Counted from the first letter of the stretch, positions 1 to 10,870 are shown. The stretch is 64,000 nucleotides of DNA from an uncultured Devosia sp. (GCF_913055165.1 NZ_CAJXJS010000003.1:1-64000); one strand, 5' to 3'. The notes: a model not told the origin generated them from the letters alone. Translations and numbers: made by a program.

Positions 1-84
1 TGACACAGTGAGCCGCCCGCCCAAAAAGGCGTCGCGCGTGACGGTTTGGTGTTTTACAAAATCGCTCGGCTGGTCTAGGGACAT
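1..84 (-). CDS. tRNA1(Val) adenine methyltransferase-like (TrmN6/SmtA-type), N-terminal fragment running off the window
   Basis: Reverse strand from ATG at 84 reads MSLDQPSDFVKHQTVTRDAFLGGRLTVS; the DAFLGGRL motif is typical of this methyltransferase family; divergent from the prenyl synthase. Confidence 0.6.
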   Translation of the reverse strand, partial: MSLDQPSDFVKHQTVTRDAFLGGRLTVS

Positions 85-173
85 CGCACCCGGATGGCTG
101 GTCTGGTGCGCGACCATATAGTGCTGCACAGGACAGTCTCAACCCGATTTGCCCTCAAGGCATCAAGGACCTT

Positions 174-1193
174 ATGGCGGTGTCAGTTCTGCCCCAGATC
201 AATCAAACGCCAGAAATGAACCCGGTCGAGAGGCTGATGGCTGCTACGGCCGACGACATGGCGCGCGTCAACGCTCTGATACTGGATCGCGCCAAGAGCC
301 ATGTGGACATGGTGCCCGAACTGGCCCGCTACCTGATCGACAGTGGCGGCAAGCGCCTGAGGCCAATGCTCACGGTGGCGGCTGCCACCCTCTTCGGCAA
401 GGGCAAGGGCCATGCCGTCAATTTCGCTGCCGCCGTTGAATTCATGCATAACGCCACCCTGCTGCATGACGATGTGGTGGACGAAAGCGACATGCGCCGC
501 GGCAAGCCGGCGGCCCGCATGGTCTGGGGCAACAAGGCCTCCATCCTGGTCGGCGACTTTCTGCTCGGCCAGGCTTTCATGATGATGGTGGAGACCCGCG
601 ATGTCGACGCATTGGGCGTGCTGTCGGCCGCTTCGGCGGTGATGGCCGAAGGCGAGGTGTTCCAGCTCGCCAAGACCGGCGATCTCGACACCACCGCCGC
701 GGACTATGCCGAAGTCATCCGCGCCAAGACGGCCATCCTGTTCGAGGCCGCCTGCGAGGTCGGAGCCATGTCCGGCGGGGCGGACGCTGCGGGCCGCAAG
801 GCGCTGGCGCTTTACGGGCTCGAACTGGGCAATGCCTTTCAGCTGGTGGATGATGCGCTCGACTATGGCGGGCAGTCGGGCACGCTGGGCAAGAATGTCG
901 GTGACGACCTGCGCGAGGGCAAGATGACCCTGCCGGTCATCCTGGCCCTGCAATCGGCCAGTGACAGCGAGCGGACCTTGATCGCCTCCGCATTGGGCAA
1001 TGCCGAGGCCACGGACCTTGAAGTGCATCAGGTGGTGGCGATCTTCAATCGCTATGACACACTGGGCAAGACGCTCGATAAGGCACGGGACCATGCCCGC
1101 GCGGCAATCGATGCCTTGGCCGACCTGCCCGACAGCGAGATGAAAACCATCCTCGCCGATGTCGTGGTCCACAGCGTCAGCCGCGCCAACTAG
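174..1193 (+). CDS. ispB: Polyprenyl (octaprenyl) diphosphate synthase
   Basis: GGKRLRP, LLHDDVVDESDMRRG and FQLVDDALDY (two Asp-rich motifs). Confidence 0.9.
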   Translation: MAVSVLPQINQTPEMNPVERLMAATADDMARVNALILDRAKSHVDMVPELARYLIDSGGKRLRPMLTVAAATLFGKGKGHAVNFAAAVEFMHNATLLHDDVVDESDMRRGKPAARMVWGNKASILVGDFLLGQAFMMMVETRDVDALGVLSAASAVMAEGEVFQLAKTGDLDTTAADYAEVIRAKTAILFEAACEVGAMSGGADAAGRKALALYGLELGNAFQLVDDALDYGGQSGTLGKNVGDDLREGKMTLPVILALQSASDSERTLIASALGNAEATDLEVHQVVAIFNRYDTLGKTLDKARDHARAAIDALADLPDSEMKTILADVVVHSVSRAN

Positions 1194-1195
1194 CC

Positions 1196-3541
1196 TCAGA
1201 ACCCCTGGCGGTATCCGAGCATCAGCCCGGCCCCACCCTGCCCGGCCACATGGCCGGCATTGAAGGCCTGCTTGACCCCAAAGGTCAGCGACGCCGCATT
1301 GGGCAGTTCCGCCTGATAGGACAGGTTGAGATCGATCTGCCGGCCCGAAGACGCCAGATCGGCGCTGGCGGTCTGATTGACGATGCTACCATCGGCCATG
1401 CGCCCGACCGGCCGGGTCACCTCGATGGTTCCCGTCTCGATGCGCAGCGGCTGAGCCACTGACAGGGTCAGGCGATCTCCAGCCATCAGCGCGTCGGAAA
1501 AACTGGCGCCGATCTCCATGCCCGAGAAGGTCAGCCCCGAAAAGTCTGACACCAGGCCGGTGCCCCCACCCTGACGGGCCACTGCGCCATATTCTAGCCG
1601 GCCAAATAGCGAAACCCCGGCCGCGACGGGCTGTTCCAATCCCAGACTGACAGCGCCGATGGTGCTGCCGGAGCCGAAATCGAAGGCCGAGCCGCCATCC
1701 AGACCCATGACGCCACCCTCTTCGCCTGCCAGGGTCGCACCCAACCGAAACTGCCCGGAACCGGCCGGAAGCGACAGGGTCAGTCCTGCGCCCGCCAGAC
1801 TGCCGTGCTCGAGCGCGCCGTGCTCGGCTGCAAACCCGTATGCGGTCAGTTCACCGACAGACCCGACCGGGGCGGTGGAGGCCATTAGCAGACTCTCGCC
1901 AGCCATGGACAGGACCGAGGCCTGTCCTCCAGCGCCGGAAAATCCACCGACGGCGCCGGCCAGGTCGCCCGTGTGAGCGAGATTCAGCCCACTCCCCGCC
2001 TGATCGAGACTGGCCTGTCCAGGCAGGTGGGGCATGACGGCAACCGGCCCGGCCACGACGGCCGAGGCGGCAGAAACCGAATAGGCGCGATTGAGCGCAT
2101 CGAAAACCGCCAGTTGCTGGGGCTGCAGGGCAAGGGTCAGCGAGTCACCGAAGCTGGACGGCGCGACGACGGTGCTGTCAGCGAGGGTGTGGCGCTCAGC
2201 GGTGGCAACGCTTGCTCCGCTCAAGACCGAAACCGATCCGATGGGGCTGAGGGCCGCCCTGATATCCATCACCCCATGCCCCCATTCGGTGGAATAGGCG
2301 TGAGAAACGCCATTGCCATAGTCGATGGTGCCGGCCACCGGCACGCCCTGGGCCGCGAACCAGGAATTGTCGGCGCTGGCCAACAGGCGCTGTGCCCATT
2401 CGGACGGCGTCATATCGGGGAAGGCTTCGGCCAGCAGCGCCACGGCGCCCGACACCTGCGGCGCGACAAAGGAGGTGCCGAGGCCGCTGCGATAGCTGGT
2501 GTCGCTGGCATTGTTGCCCCCATCGACGTGCCAAGCACCGGTGGTGATGCCGTCCCCCGCCAGGCAGAACTTGGCTGCCAGACCACAGGCCGCCGAGAGA
2601 CGCACGGCGCGGGTGATGTCGCCGCTGCCATTCACCTCGAAATAGCCATTGGCTGCCGCAATCCACGCTTCGGCCAGCCGTGACTCGTAATAGGGCAAGG
2701 TGGCCATGACATCGCCTGAAGTCAGGGCGTTGTTGTTCGAGAGGGCCCAGACCACCACCCCCCTGGCCTGGAAGCTGTCGAGGGCATTGATATAGCCCTG
2801 CCAATTGGCCGAACCATAACCCAGAACCGCGTTCAATCCCTGCGCCGTCGAGGCGCCGGGGTTGCTGTTCAGATAGTTCTGAAGGTTTGTCGAGGAGACC
2901 TCAAAACCCCAGGAATTGTTCTGCGCCACGGCATTGAGGCCGGCCGCGGCGAGCGTGCCATTGGTGACATTGGCAATATCGAACCCGCCCGAAGGCTGGA
3001 TGGAAGTCAGATGCAGATTGGCGCCGGGGGCCACGCCGTGCATCCCGACCCCGTTCTTGAGCCCGGCCGCCAGCGAGGCCACAAAGGTACCGTGGCCCTC
3101 TGTGGGGATTGTGCCGGTGGTCGAGATCGTCTTGCCGGCCAATTCCTGGTGCGAGGTCCGAAAGCCGTCGTCCACGATGGCAATGGTCTTGCCGGTCCCG
3201 GCGAGGCCTGCCGAGTGCGCCCAATTCACCCCGTGCAAGATGAAAGGCGAGGATTGTGTACCCGTGGGCGTTACCCCGCAGCCGACGGTGCCGCAGCTGG
3301 CGTCGCTGGCGCGGAACTCGCCAGAGGCCGCAAGGGCCGCCGCCTGTGCGGCATTGAATGTGACGCTACGCGTGGCCCAGCCGGCGCTTGGTGCCGGGGA
3401 AAAGACCGTGATTGGCCCGGTGCCAGAAGCGCTGCTACCCGAGCTTCCGCCGCCCGAAGACGAACCGCCACCGGAACAGGCGGCAAGCGCAATGGCGATA
3501 CCGAATATCGCCAGGCCTTTGAAAGTGTTCACGAAGTTCAC
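1196..3541 (-). CDS. Subtilisin-like (S8) serine protease autotransporter, putative lipoprotein
   Basis: Lipobox LAAC followed by Ser/Gly linker; S8 triad motifs IVDDGF, GHGTFVA, GTSFVAPQVSG; C-terminal beta-barrel-like region ending in aromatic F. GTG at 3541 gives a clean signal peptide; ORF extends to ATG at 3601. Confidence 0.8.
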   Translation of the reverse strand: MNFVNTFKGLAIFGIAIALAACSGGGSSSGGGSSGSSASGTGPITVFSPAPSAGWATRSVTFNAAQAAALAASGEFRASDASCGTVGCGVTPTGTQSSPFILHGVNWAHSAGLAGTGKTIAIVDDGFRTSHQELAGKTISTTGTIPTEGHGTFVASLAAGLKNGVGMHGVAPGANLHLTSIQPSGGFDIANVTNGTLAAAGLNAVAQNNSWGFEVSSTNLQNYLNSNPGASTAQGLNAVLGYGSANWQGYINALDSFQARGVVVWALSNNNALTSGDVMATLPYYESRLAEAWIAAANGYFEVNGSGDITRAVRLSAACGLAAKFCLAGDGITTGAWHVDGGNNASDTSYRSGLGTSFVAPQVSGAVALLAEAFPDMTPSEWAQRLLASADNSWFAAQGVPVAGTIDYGNGVSHAYSTEWGHGVMDIRAALSPIGSVSVLSGASVATAERHTLADSTVVAPSSFGDSLTLALQPQQLAVFDALNRAYSVSAASAVVAGPVAVMPHLPGQASLDQAGSGLNLAHTGDLAGAVGGFSGAGGQASVLSMAGESLLMASTAPVGSVGELTAYGFAAEHGALEHGSLAGAGLTLSLPAGSGQFRLGATLAGEEGGVMGLDGGSAFDFGSGSTIGAVSLGLEQPVAAGVSLFGRLEYGAVARQGGGTGLVSDFSGLTFSGMEIGASFSDALMAGDRLTLSVAQPLRIETGTIEVTRPVGRMADGSIVNQTASADLASSGRQIDLNLSYQAELPNAASLTFGVKQAFNAGHVAGQGGAGLMLGYRQGF

Positions 3542-3685
3542 GTGTTGCGGGCCCAGATAGTGGTATGGTGACACAAGGCATAGCCCGTGCGTCTCATTCA
3601 TGCGCCCCTGGAACCTATTACCATCCGCCCGCGGGCTGGCAAATCACGATTCAGTCCCGAGACAATCGAAGCACGGTCGGCGTTG

Positions 3686-4567
3686 CTAAGGGGACACACC
3701 CAGCAGCGGCGCCGTCCCCACCCAATAGTCCGGATGCATGCGCCGCAGTTCGCTGGCCGCATCGTGCGCCTGCCCCTCCGAGCCATAGAGCCCGAACACG
3801 GTGGCGCCGGACCCCGACATCCGGGCCAGCACGCAGCCGGGGCTCTCGGCCAGCTCGTCGATCAACACCCCGATTTCCGGAACCAGCTTGATTGCCGGCG
3901 GCTGCAGGTCATTGCGCGTTTCGCTGAGCCAGAGCCCGAGCTGGGCGGGCCGGGTCAGCGGCTGCGGCAGGGCGGGCAGAGGATAGTTGTCATGCGCCCG
4001 AAGACGGCGGAACACGTCTGCCGTCGCCACCGCGACGCCAGGATTGACCAGGGTGATATGGAGCTGAGGGAATTCCGGCAGCGGTGAAAGAATTTCGCCC
4101 ACGCCGCGGGCCACCAGAGGACGCGACAGCAGACAGGCGGGCACGTCGGCGCCCAGGGTTGCCGCGAGATCGGTCAGCTCGTTCACCGGCACGGGTTCGG
4201 GGGCCATGCCGGCCATGATGCGCAGCGCGGCAGCGGCATCGGCCGAGCCACCACCGATGCCGGCGGCGACCGGCAGGTTCTTGACCAGATGAAGGCTAAG
4301 GCCGGGCGGCGACAGCTTGGGCCAGCGCGCCCGGAAGGCGGCGACCGCCCGCAGCACCAGATTGGCCGGCCCGGCGCCCAGGCCGGCTGAAAACGGCCCG
4401 GAAATGTCGAGACTGTCCTGGGCGGCCACACTCGCTTCGAGGTCATCGAAGATATCGGCAAAGACGATCAGGCTTTCCAGGTCGTGGTAGCCATCCTCGC
4501 GCCGACGCGTGACATGCAGCGCCAGATTGATCTTGGCTGGCGCCGTCTGAACAATGGCCTCGACCAT
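3686..4567 (-). CDS. ispE: 4-diphosphocytidyl-2-C-methyl-D-erythritol kinase
   Basis: APAKINLALHVTRRREDGYHDLESL and LPVAAGIGGGSADAAAALR (GHMP kinase); start trimmed to ATG at 4567. Confidence 0.92.
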   Translation of the reverse strand: MVEAIVQTAPAKINLALHVTRRREDGYHDLESLIVFADIFDDLEASVAAQDSLDISGPFSAGLGAGPANLVLRAVAAFRARWPKLSPPGLSLHLVKNLPVAAGIGGGSADAAAALRIMAGMAPEPVPVNELTDLAATLGADVPACLLSRPLVARGVGEILSPLPEFPQLHITLVNPGVAVATADVFRRLRAHDNYPLPALPQPLTRPAQLGLWLSETRNDLQPPAIKLVPEIGVLIDELAESPGCVLARMSGSGATVFGLYGSEGQAHDAASELRRMHPDYWVGTAPLLGVSP

Positions 4568-4575
4568 CGCCGGGG

Positions 4576-6306
4576 CTATTTCGTCTCTGTGGCTGGTGTC
4601 AGCCCCTCGGCCAGCTTGGGCCCGACCCGTTCGGCAACATTGCCGGTTTCGTCGACCGAGCGCGCAATATTCCACTGGAAGCGCGCCTCGAGCTTGCGCC
4701 CGGCTTTCCAATAGGCGTCGCCCAGGTGATCGTTGATCTCGGGGTCGTTGGGCAGCAGCATGACGGCGCGCTCGAGCGTTTCGACGGCTTCGTCCACACG
4801 ATCAAGCTTGTAAAAGGCCCAGCCGAGCGAATCGACGATGTAGCCGTCCTGCGGCTGCGCGGCCACGGCTGTCTCGATCATTTCCAGCGCCCGCTCCAGG
4901 TGCATGTCCTGATCGATCCAGCTATAGCCGAGATAGTTGAGCACCTGAGGCTGGTCCGGATTGAGCTCCAGTGCCTTGAGAAAATCCGTCTCGGCATCGG
5001 GCCATTGCTTGGCGCGCTCATAGGCAATACCGCGCACATAGTAGAACCGCCAATCCGGTGGCGACTCTCCCCCGGTGATTTCCAGGGCCTTGGTATAGGC
5101 CTCGGCCGCCCCGAGATAATCCTCGTCGTAGCGCAGCAGATCGCCCAGCGCCGAAACCGCATCAAGGTCGTCTGGTCGGGTGGCGATGATGTTGCGCAGA
5201 CGCCGAATGGCCTCGGCGCGGTCGCCCATCGAATCCAGGTTCTGGGCGATACGCACCACGGCGGTCGGCTTCATCGGCGAATTGGCCGGGATGGCGTCGT
5301 AAATCTGGTTGGCCGCTTCGTGCTGGCCGGCCTGATCGAGCAATTGACCAAGCGCCAGGGAGATGACGTCGGCGCCCGGATCGAGATAGACCCCGAGCCG
5401 CAGGAACACCAGGGCCAGGTCCGAGCTGCCATCGCGGGACAGCGCCACGCCGATGCCGTGGAACATCTCGGCGGCGCCAACCTGAACATTGGCCGCGAAC
5501 AGCCCCGGACGCCGCTTGGCGTCCACTGCCTCGCGCACGATATCGATGATCGGATGGGTGAGCCCCTCGGATTCGAAAGCATTCAGGACGTCCTCTGCCT
5601 CATCGAAACGCCCGGCATTGGCCAGCATGCGAGCATAGACCTCGGCCATGCGGGCGACATAGGGTTCGGCCTCGAAGGCGCGCCCGGCCAATTCGATGGC
5701 CAATTCCGTGTCGCCTGCCGCCTCGGCCATCAAGGCGCGATGGAAGACCAGGAACTCGTCGAGCCCATTGGCGCCAAGCTCCTTCATCAGCGCTTGCGCA
5801 TCATCCGCACGATTGTCGCCAACCAGCGCCCAGGCGCGCAGGATGCCTGCGGTGATGCCGCTGAAACTGTCCTGCGAAATCTTGGCCAATTGCCGGGCAG
5901 CAGCACCATAGCGGCGCTCCTTGAGCGCCTCGGCGGCCACAACGAGTTCGGCAAGTTCATTGGCAGGATCGAGTTCAAGCATGCGGCGGGCGGTCGAGGA
6001 GGCCTTGCCGATCTGACCGTCGGTCGCCAGGGCCACGAAGGCGCGCTCGACCAGCACAGGATTGTCCCAATCGGCCTGGGCGGCATCGGAGAAATAGCGC
6101 GCGGCCTCGTCGGTGCGCAGGTCCTTGAGCGCCTGCTGTCCGGCCATATAGGCGCCCGTCACGCTCGGACGGAACAGCTTGAGCATGTCCTGCGCCGCCT
6201 GGCGCAGCCCCAGGGTTGCTTCCTGGGCCGCAAGCGGGGTGGCCATCAGGGCAAGTAGGGCGGCCATGGTCAGGCGCCATGCCCGTCGATTGGATAGCAG
6301 GGTCAC
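4576..6306 (-). CDS. Tetratricopeptide repeat protein with signal peptide
   Basis: N-terminal signal sequence; repeated TPR patterns (ALELNPDQPQVLNYLGYSWIDQ, VDSLGWAFYKLDRVDEAVETLERA). Confidence 0.85.
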   Translation of the reverse strand: MTLLSNRRAWRLTMAALLALMATPLAAQEATLGLRQAAQDMLKLFRPSVTGAYMAGQQALKDLRTDEAARYFSDAAQADWDNPVLVERAFVALATDGQIGKASSTARRMLELDPANELAELVVAAEALKERRYGAAARQLAKISQDSFSGITAGILRAWALVGDNRADDAQALMKELGANGLDEFLVFHRALMAEAAGDTELAIELAGRAFEAEPYVARMAEVYARMLANAGRFDEAEDVLNAFESEGLTHPIIDIVREAVDAKRRPGLFAANVQVGAAEMFHGIGVALSRDGSSDLALVFLRLGVYLDPGADVISLALGQLLDQAGQHEAANQIYDAIPANSPMKPTAVVRIAQNLDSMGDRAEAIRRLRNIIATRPDDLDAVSALGDLLRYDEDYLGAAEAYTKALEITGGESPPDWRFYYVRGIAYERAKQWPDAETDFLKALELNPDQPQVLNYLGYSWIDQDMHLERALEMIETAVAAQPQDGYIVDSLGWAFYKLDRVDEAVETLERAVMLLPNDPEINDHLGDAYWKAGRKLEARFQWNIARSVDETGNVAERVGPKLAEGLTPATETK

Positions 6307-6403
6307 GTGCTCAAATTCTCCCTATGCCGATACCGGCAGCATCTGGGCGCAAAGATTGTCCGTTTTGCGACTGCGCCGCAAGGTCAGCGCCCATATGATG
6401 CTG

Positions 6404-8056
6404 TCACATTCCGCTGTAGTTGGGACCACTGCCACCCTCGGGCGGCACCCAGGTGATGTTCCGTGCCGGGTCCTTGATGTCGCACGTCTTGCAGTGGACG
6501 CAATTGGCCGCGTGGATACGGAAGACCGGTGCACCGCCCTCCTCAGTCATTTCATAAACGCCTGCAGGGCAATAGAGCGGCGCCGGCTCGCCATATCGCG
6601 GCAGGTTTTCCTTCACCGGAATGGTCGGGTCCTTGAGCCTGAGATGGACAGGCTGGTCCTCGTCATGGGCGAGGTTGGCGAGGAAAACCGAGGCCGACCG
6701 ATCGAACGTGGTCTTGCCATCGGGGCGCGGATATTGCCGGGGCGTCACGGCGCTGAGCGGCTTGAGCTTGGCAGAATCAGTTGTCGTCCAGCGCAATGTG
6801 CCGAAGGGCGAGACGCGCAATATGCTCTGGCACCACATGTCGATGCCGCCAAGGAAGGCACCGGCCAGCGTACCGAAACGACCCCAGAGCGGCTTGAGGT
6901 TCCGCACCCCGAGCAGCTCCTTTTCGATACCGGTCGAAAGGATGTGATGGCCCAGATCAGCGATGCGGTCGTGCATGCGCCCGGCGGAAATGGCATCGCC
7001 CACCGCGTCGGCAGCCCCGATGCCGGACAGGATGGCGTTGTGAATGGCCTTGAGCCGCGGCGCGTTCATGAAGCCGGCTGCGCAACCAATCAGCCCACCC
7101 CCCTCAAAAGCCAGGTCCGGGATGGCCTGCAACCCGCCGGCCGTCAGGGACCGGGCGCCATAACTGATGCGCGTGGCCCCATCGAGCAAGCGGGCGATGG
7201 AAGGGTGGGTCTTGAAACGCTGGAACTCGCCAAAGGGCGAGAGCGTCGGATCGGCATAATCGAGATGCACAACCAACCCTAGATAGAGCTTGTTGTCCTG
7301 CGCATGATAGGCGAAGCCGCCGCCCCCGGTCTGGTTGTCGAGCGGAAAGCCGAGATAATGGTCGACCCGGCCAAGCTCGTGGCGCTCGGCAGGGATTTCC
7401 CAGACTTCCTTGATGCCCAGGCCGAATTTCTGCGGGCTGGCCGTGCTGTCCAGCGCGAAATCGCCAATGATCTGTTTGGCAAGCGAACCGCGGGCGCCTT
7501 CGGCAATCAGCGTATATTTGGCTTCCAAAGCAATGCCTGCCGCATGGCCGGGCTTGGGATTGCCGCTCGCATCCAGTCCCAGATCGCCGGTGATGATGCC
7601 GCGCACGGGTCCATCGCCGCTGCGCAGCACATCGACAGCCGCGGTCATGGGGAAAATATCGACGCCCAGTTCCGCCGCCTGCTCGCCCAGCCAGCGCACC
7701 AGATCGCCCAGGCTGACGATGATGCCACCCCGGGTCCGCATCTGCGGCGGCACCAAAGCGTGCGGGAAAGCGAAATCGCCGGATTGGGTGAGGTAGTGAT
7801 AGGTATCGCGGGTCACATCCGGTCCGACCGGCGCGCCCTTGAGCCGCCAGTCCGGGATCAGCGCGTCGAGGCCGACAGGGTCCATGACGGCGCCCGAGAG
7901 GATGTGACCACCGATTTCGGCGGCTTTTTCGACGACGGTAACGGCAATGTCCGGATGACGTTGCTTGAGGCGGATGGCTGCGGCCAGGCCCGAAGGACCG
8001 GCGCCGACGATCAGGACGTCGGTGGGGAGCGTTTCGCGGTTGCCGGCTTCTGCCAT
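6404..8056 (-). CDS. Electron transfer flavoprotein-ubiquinone oxidoreductase
   Basis: FAD motif VLIVGAGPSGLAAAIRL, C-terminal Fe-S region NCVHCKTCDIKDPARNITWVPPEGGSGPNYSGM. Confidence 0.95.
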   Translation of the reverse strand: MAEAGNRETLPTDVLIVGAGPSGLAAAIRLKQRHPDIAVTVVEKAAEIGGHILSGAVMDPVGLDALIPDWRLKGAPVGPDVTRDTYHYLTQSGDFAFPHALVPPQMRTRGGIIVSLGDLVRWLGEQAAELGVDIFPMTAAVDVLRSGDGPVRGIITGDLGLDASGNPKPGHAAGIALEAKYTLIAEGARGSLAKQIIGDFALDSTASPQKFGLGIKEVWEIPAERHELGRVDHYLGFPLDNQTGGGGFAYHAQDNKLYLGLVVHLDYADPTLSPFGEFQRFKTHPSIARLLDGATRISYGARSLTAGGLQAIPDLAFEGGGLIGCAAGFMNAPRLKAIHNAILSGIGAADAVGDAISAGRMHDRIADLGHHILSTGIEKELLGVRNLKPLWGRFGTLAGAFLGGIDMWCQSILRVSPFGTLRWTTTDSAKLKPLSAVTPRQYPRPDGKTTFDRSASVFLANLAHDEDQPVHLRLKDPTIPVKENLPRYGEPAPLYCPAGVYEMTEEGGAPVFRIHAANCVHCKTCDIKDPARNITWVPPEGGSGPNYSGM

Positions 8057-8124
8057 TGGAAATGCACCTTTGGGGCTTGGTGTGCGACTGGTCGCCTGGG
8101 ACGCGGTGTGACATAACGGGCCCG

Positions 8125-8931
8125 ATGTCTCAAGATCGACCGCTCAACAATGCCGAACTGCTCTCGGTGCTCGACTGGTATCGGGCCGCCGGGGTGGATA
8201 TGGCCGTGGTTGACGAGCCCGTCGATCGCTTCGCGCAAAAGCCGCCGGCGGCCAGCACCATGCCGCCGCGCGCCGCACCGGCCGCTCCCGCTGCCGTTCC
8301 GCAAGCGCCACTGCCTCTTGGGGGCGATCCGAGCGAGGCCAGGCAATTGGCAGCCTCGGCCCAGTCGCTCGAGGCCTTGCGCGACGTCCTCGAGCGCTAT
8401 GACGGGTGCGGACTGAAATTCCGCGCGACGCAGCTGGTCTTTGCCGACGGCAACCCTGAAGCCAAAATCATGCTGATTGGCGAGGCGCCGGGCGCCGAGG
8501 AAGACAGGCAGGGCAAGCCCTTTGTCGGACGTTCCGGCCAATTGCTCGACCGCATGCTCGCGGCGATCGGGCTCGACCGAACCCAGGTCTATATCGTCAA
8601 TACCGTCCCTTGGCGGCCGCCGGGCAATCGCACGCCGACGCCCGAGGAAATGGAACTGTGCCTGCCCTTTCTCAACCGGCAGGTGGAGCTTGTCGCGCCC
8701 CAATTGGTGATGACGCTGGGCGGACCGGCCATGCAGACCGTGTTCAAGACCACCAACGGCATCATCAAGATGCGCGGTAAGTGGCAGGATGTGTCCATCG
8801 GCACCCATACCGTGCCGGCCCTGCCGACGCTGCATCCGGCCTATCTGTTGCGCAATCCGCCAGCCAAGCAGCAAGCCTGGCGGGATCTGCTGAGCTTCCG
8901 GGCGCGGCTGGACAGTCTCGGTCTCGGTTAA
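8125..8931 (+). CDS. Uracil-DNA glycosylase, family 4/5 type
   Basis: [31 protein letters not shown] and [11 protein letters not shown] motifs; start trimmed to [13 protein letters not shown]. Confidence 0.9.
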   Translation: MSQDRPLNNAELLSVLDWYRAAGVDMAVVDEPVDRFAQKPPAASTMPPRAAPAAPAAVPQAPLPLGGDPSEARQLAASAQSLEALRDVLERYDGCGLKFRATQLVFADGNPEAKIMLIGEAPGAEEDRQGKPFVGRSGQLLDRMLAAIGLDRTQVYIVNTVPWRPPGNRTPTPEEMELCLPFLNRQVELVAPQLVMTLGGPAMQTVFKTTNGIIKMRGKWQDVSIGTHTVPALPTLHPAYLLRNPPAKQQAWRDLLSFRARLDSLGLG

Positions 8932-9030
8932 TCCGCCTTTGGGGGGCTAGGCACGGCAACCGCAGACGCTATGGTCGCGTTCGAGTGATTTGCAACGTTC
9001 CTGGACCAGTCCTGAAGGCCAAATAGCGTC

Positions 9031-10356
9031 ATGGCTTCCGTTATCAAAATTTACGCCCTGTTCCTGGGCTCGGCACTGCTCATGTTCGGTGGCGGGCTGC
9101 AAGGCCTGCTGCTCTCCGTTCGTGGCGCGGAAGAAGATTTCTCGCTGCTGGCGCTGGGTTTGATCGGTACCGGCTGGTCCGTCGGATTCGTTGCCGGCTC
9201 GCTTTTCGTGCCCATGGTGGTGCGTAAGGTGGGCCATATCCGCGCCTTTTCGGTCATGGCCGCCATCGGCACCATCACCATCCTGCTCAACCTGCTGTGG
9301 ATCAACGACATCGGCTGGATCGTGCTCAGGGCCCTTTCCGGCTTCTGCTTTGCCGGCGCAGCGATGATCGTGGAAAGCTGGCTCAACGAAGTGGCGGACA
9401 ATCGCAGCCGCGGCACGATCTTCTCGATCTATGTGACCATCAACATGGCGGCCTCGACCTTGGGACAGATCGCCATGTCGGTCACTGGTACAGCGGGCTA
9501 TCTGCCATTTGTCATCGGCGCCATCAGCTTCATCTGTGCTGTGCTGCCGACCGCGCTGACCTCCAGCCCCCAGCCCAAGCCCCTGCAATCGGCCAAGCTG
9601 GATCTGGGGCTGCTCTATCGCACTTCACCCGTCGCCGCGATTGCCGCCTTCTCCTGTGGCATGGCCAATGGCGCCTTCGGCACACTGGCGCCGGTCTATG
9701 GCTATGAGCAAGGCCTGGATGCCAGCGGCATCGCCCTGCTCTTCGCCGTGGCTGCCATTCTGGGCGCGGTGGCACAGGTGCCGTTCGGACGGTTGTCCGA
9801 CCGCATTGACCGGCGGCTCGTGCTGATCGGTCTTTCCGGATTTGCCGCCCTGGTCGGGGCGCTGACGGCACTGATCAATCCGGGCGCCGGATGGGGGATG
9901 TATGTGTTGTTCGCCGCCTATGGCTTTGCCGCCAATCCGATCTATGCGGTAGCCGTAGCCCATGCCAATGACTTCGCCCGCGATGGCGATTTCGCCAAGA
10001 TCGCCGGGGGCATGCTGTTGATCCTGGGCCTTGGCCTGGCCATCGGGCCGGCCGTCGCCTCCATCATCATGGGTATTTGGCATCCGGTAGGCCTGTTCGT
10101 GGTGACAGCAACCTTCCACGGCGCACTGGCCGGCACGGCCTATCTGCGCATGCGGGTGCGCAAGGGCTTGGACGCGGCCGAACGGGCACCATTCCAGCCC
10201 ATGAGCGACAAGCAGGTTACGCCCGAGACCTTTGTTCTCGACCCGCGCGCTGATAGTGATGCCGACGAGATTCCGGTGCAGCGCGAAGCAGCGGTGCCGG
10301 AGGAATTGATCGAGACCGCGGAGGCAGAGGGCGATGTTCAAGACGGAAAAATTTGA
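9031..10356 (+). CDS. MFS transporter
   Basis: About 12 hydrophobic segments; GRLSDRIDRR loop motif. Confidence 0.85.
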   Translation: MASVIKIYALFLGSALLMFGGGLQGLLLSVRGAEEDFSLLALGLIGTGWSVGFVAGSLFVPMVVRKVGHIRAFSVMAAIGTITILLNLLWINDIGWIVLRALSGFCFAGAAMIVESWLNEVADNRSRGTIFSIYVTINMAASTLGQIAMSVTGTAGYLPFVIGAISFICAVLPTALTSSPQPKPLQSAKLDLGLLYRTSPVAAIAAFSCGMANGAFGTLAPVYGYEQGLDASGIALLFAVAAILGAVAQVPFGRLSDRIDRRLVLIGLSGFAALVGALTALINPGAGWGMYVLFAAYGFAANPIYAVAVAHANDFARDGDFAKIAGGMLLILGLGLAIGPAVASIIMGIWHPVGLFVVTATFHGALAGTAYLRMRVRKGLDAAERAPFQPMSDKQVTPETFVLDPRADSDADEIPVQREAAVPEELIETAEAEGDVQDGKI

Positions 10357-10870
10357 GGACCGCGCGTTCAAGCCGCTTTCCATTGCCGTGATCGCGGTGT
10401 CCGACACCAGGACGCTTGAGACCGATACGGGCGGCGCTCTGCTCAAGTCGCTGCTCGAAGCCGATGGCCATCGCTGCTTCGAACGGCAGGTGGTGCGCGA
10501 CGAGATCCAATTGGTGCGGGCCGCCGTGCAGGCCTATGTCGCCAATCCGGAGGTGGACGTGATCCTCACCACCGGCGGCACGGGATTTTCTGGCCGGGAC
10601 ATCACCCCAGAAGCGATCGAGCCGCTGTTCGACAAGCGCATGGAAGGCTTTTCGGTGCTGTTCCACCAATATTCGGCGACCACGGTGGGCACCTCCTCCC
10701 TGCAATCGCGGGCCACGGCGGGCCTGATCGGCACCACCTTCGTGTTCTGCCTCCCCGGCTCCCGCGGTGCCTGCCGGGACGCCTGGGAAGGCATACTGAC
10801 GCACCAGCTCGACTACCGGCACAAGCCTTGCAATTTCGTCGAGCTGATGCCGCGGCTCGACGAGCGCTAG
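10334..10870 (+). CDS. moaB: Molybdenum cofactor biosynthesis protein B
   Basis: VIAVSDTRTLETDTGG, ILTTGGTGFSGRDITPEA, LPGSRGACRDAWEGI. Confidence 0.93.
   Translation: MFKTEKFEDRAFKPLSIAVIAVSDTRTLETDTGGALLKSLLEADGHRCFERQVVRDEIQLVRAAVQAYVANPEVDVILTTGGTGFSGRDITPEAIEPLFDKRMEGFSVLFHQYSATTVGTSSLQSRATAGLIGTTFVFCLPGSRGACRDAWEGILTHQLDYRHKPCNFVELMPRLDER

Noticed and set aside
4726-6258. 510-aa plus-strand ORF opposite the TPR gene
   Set aside because: Antisense shadow ORF without domain signature
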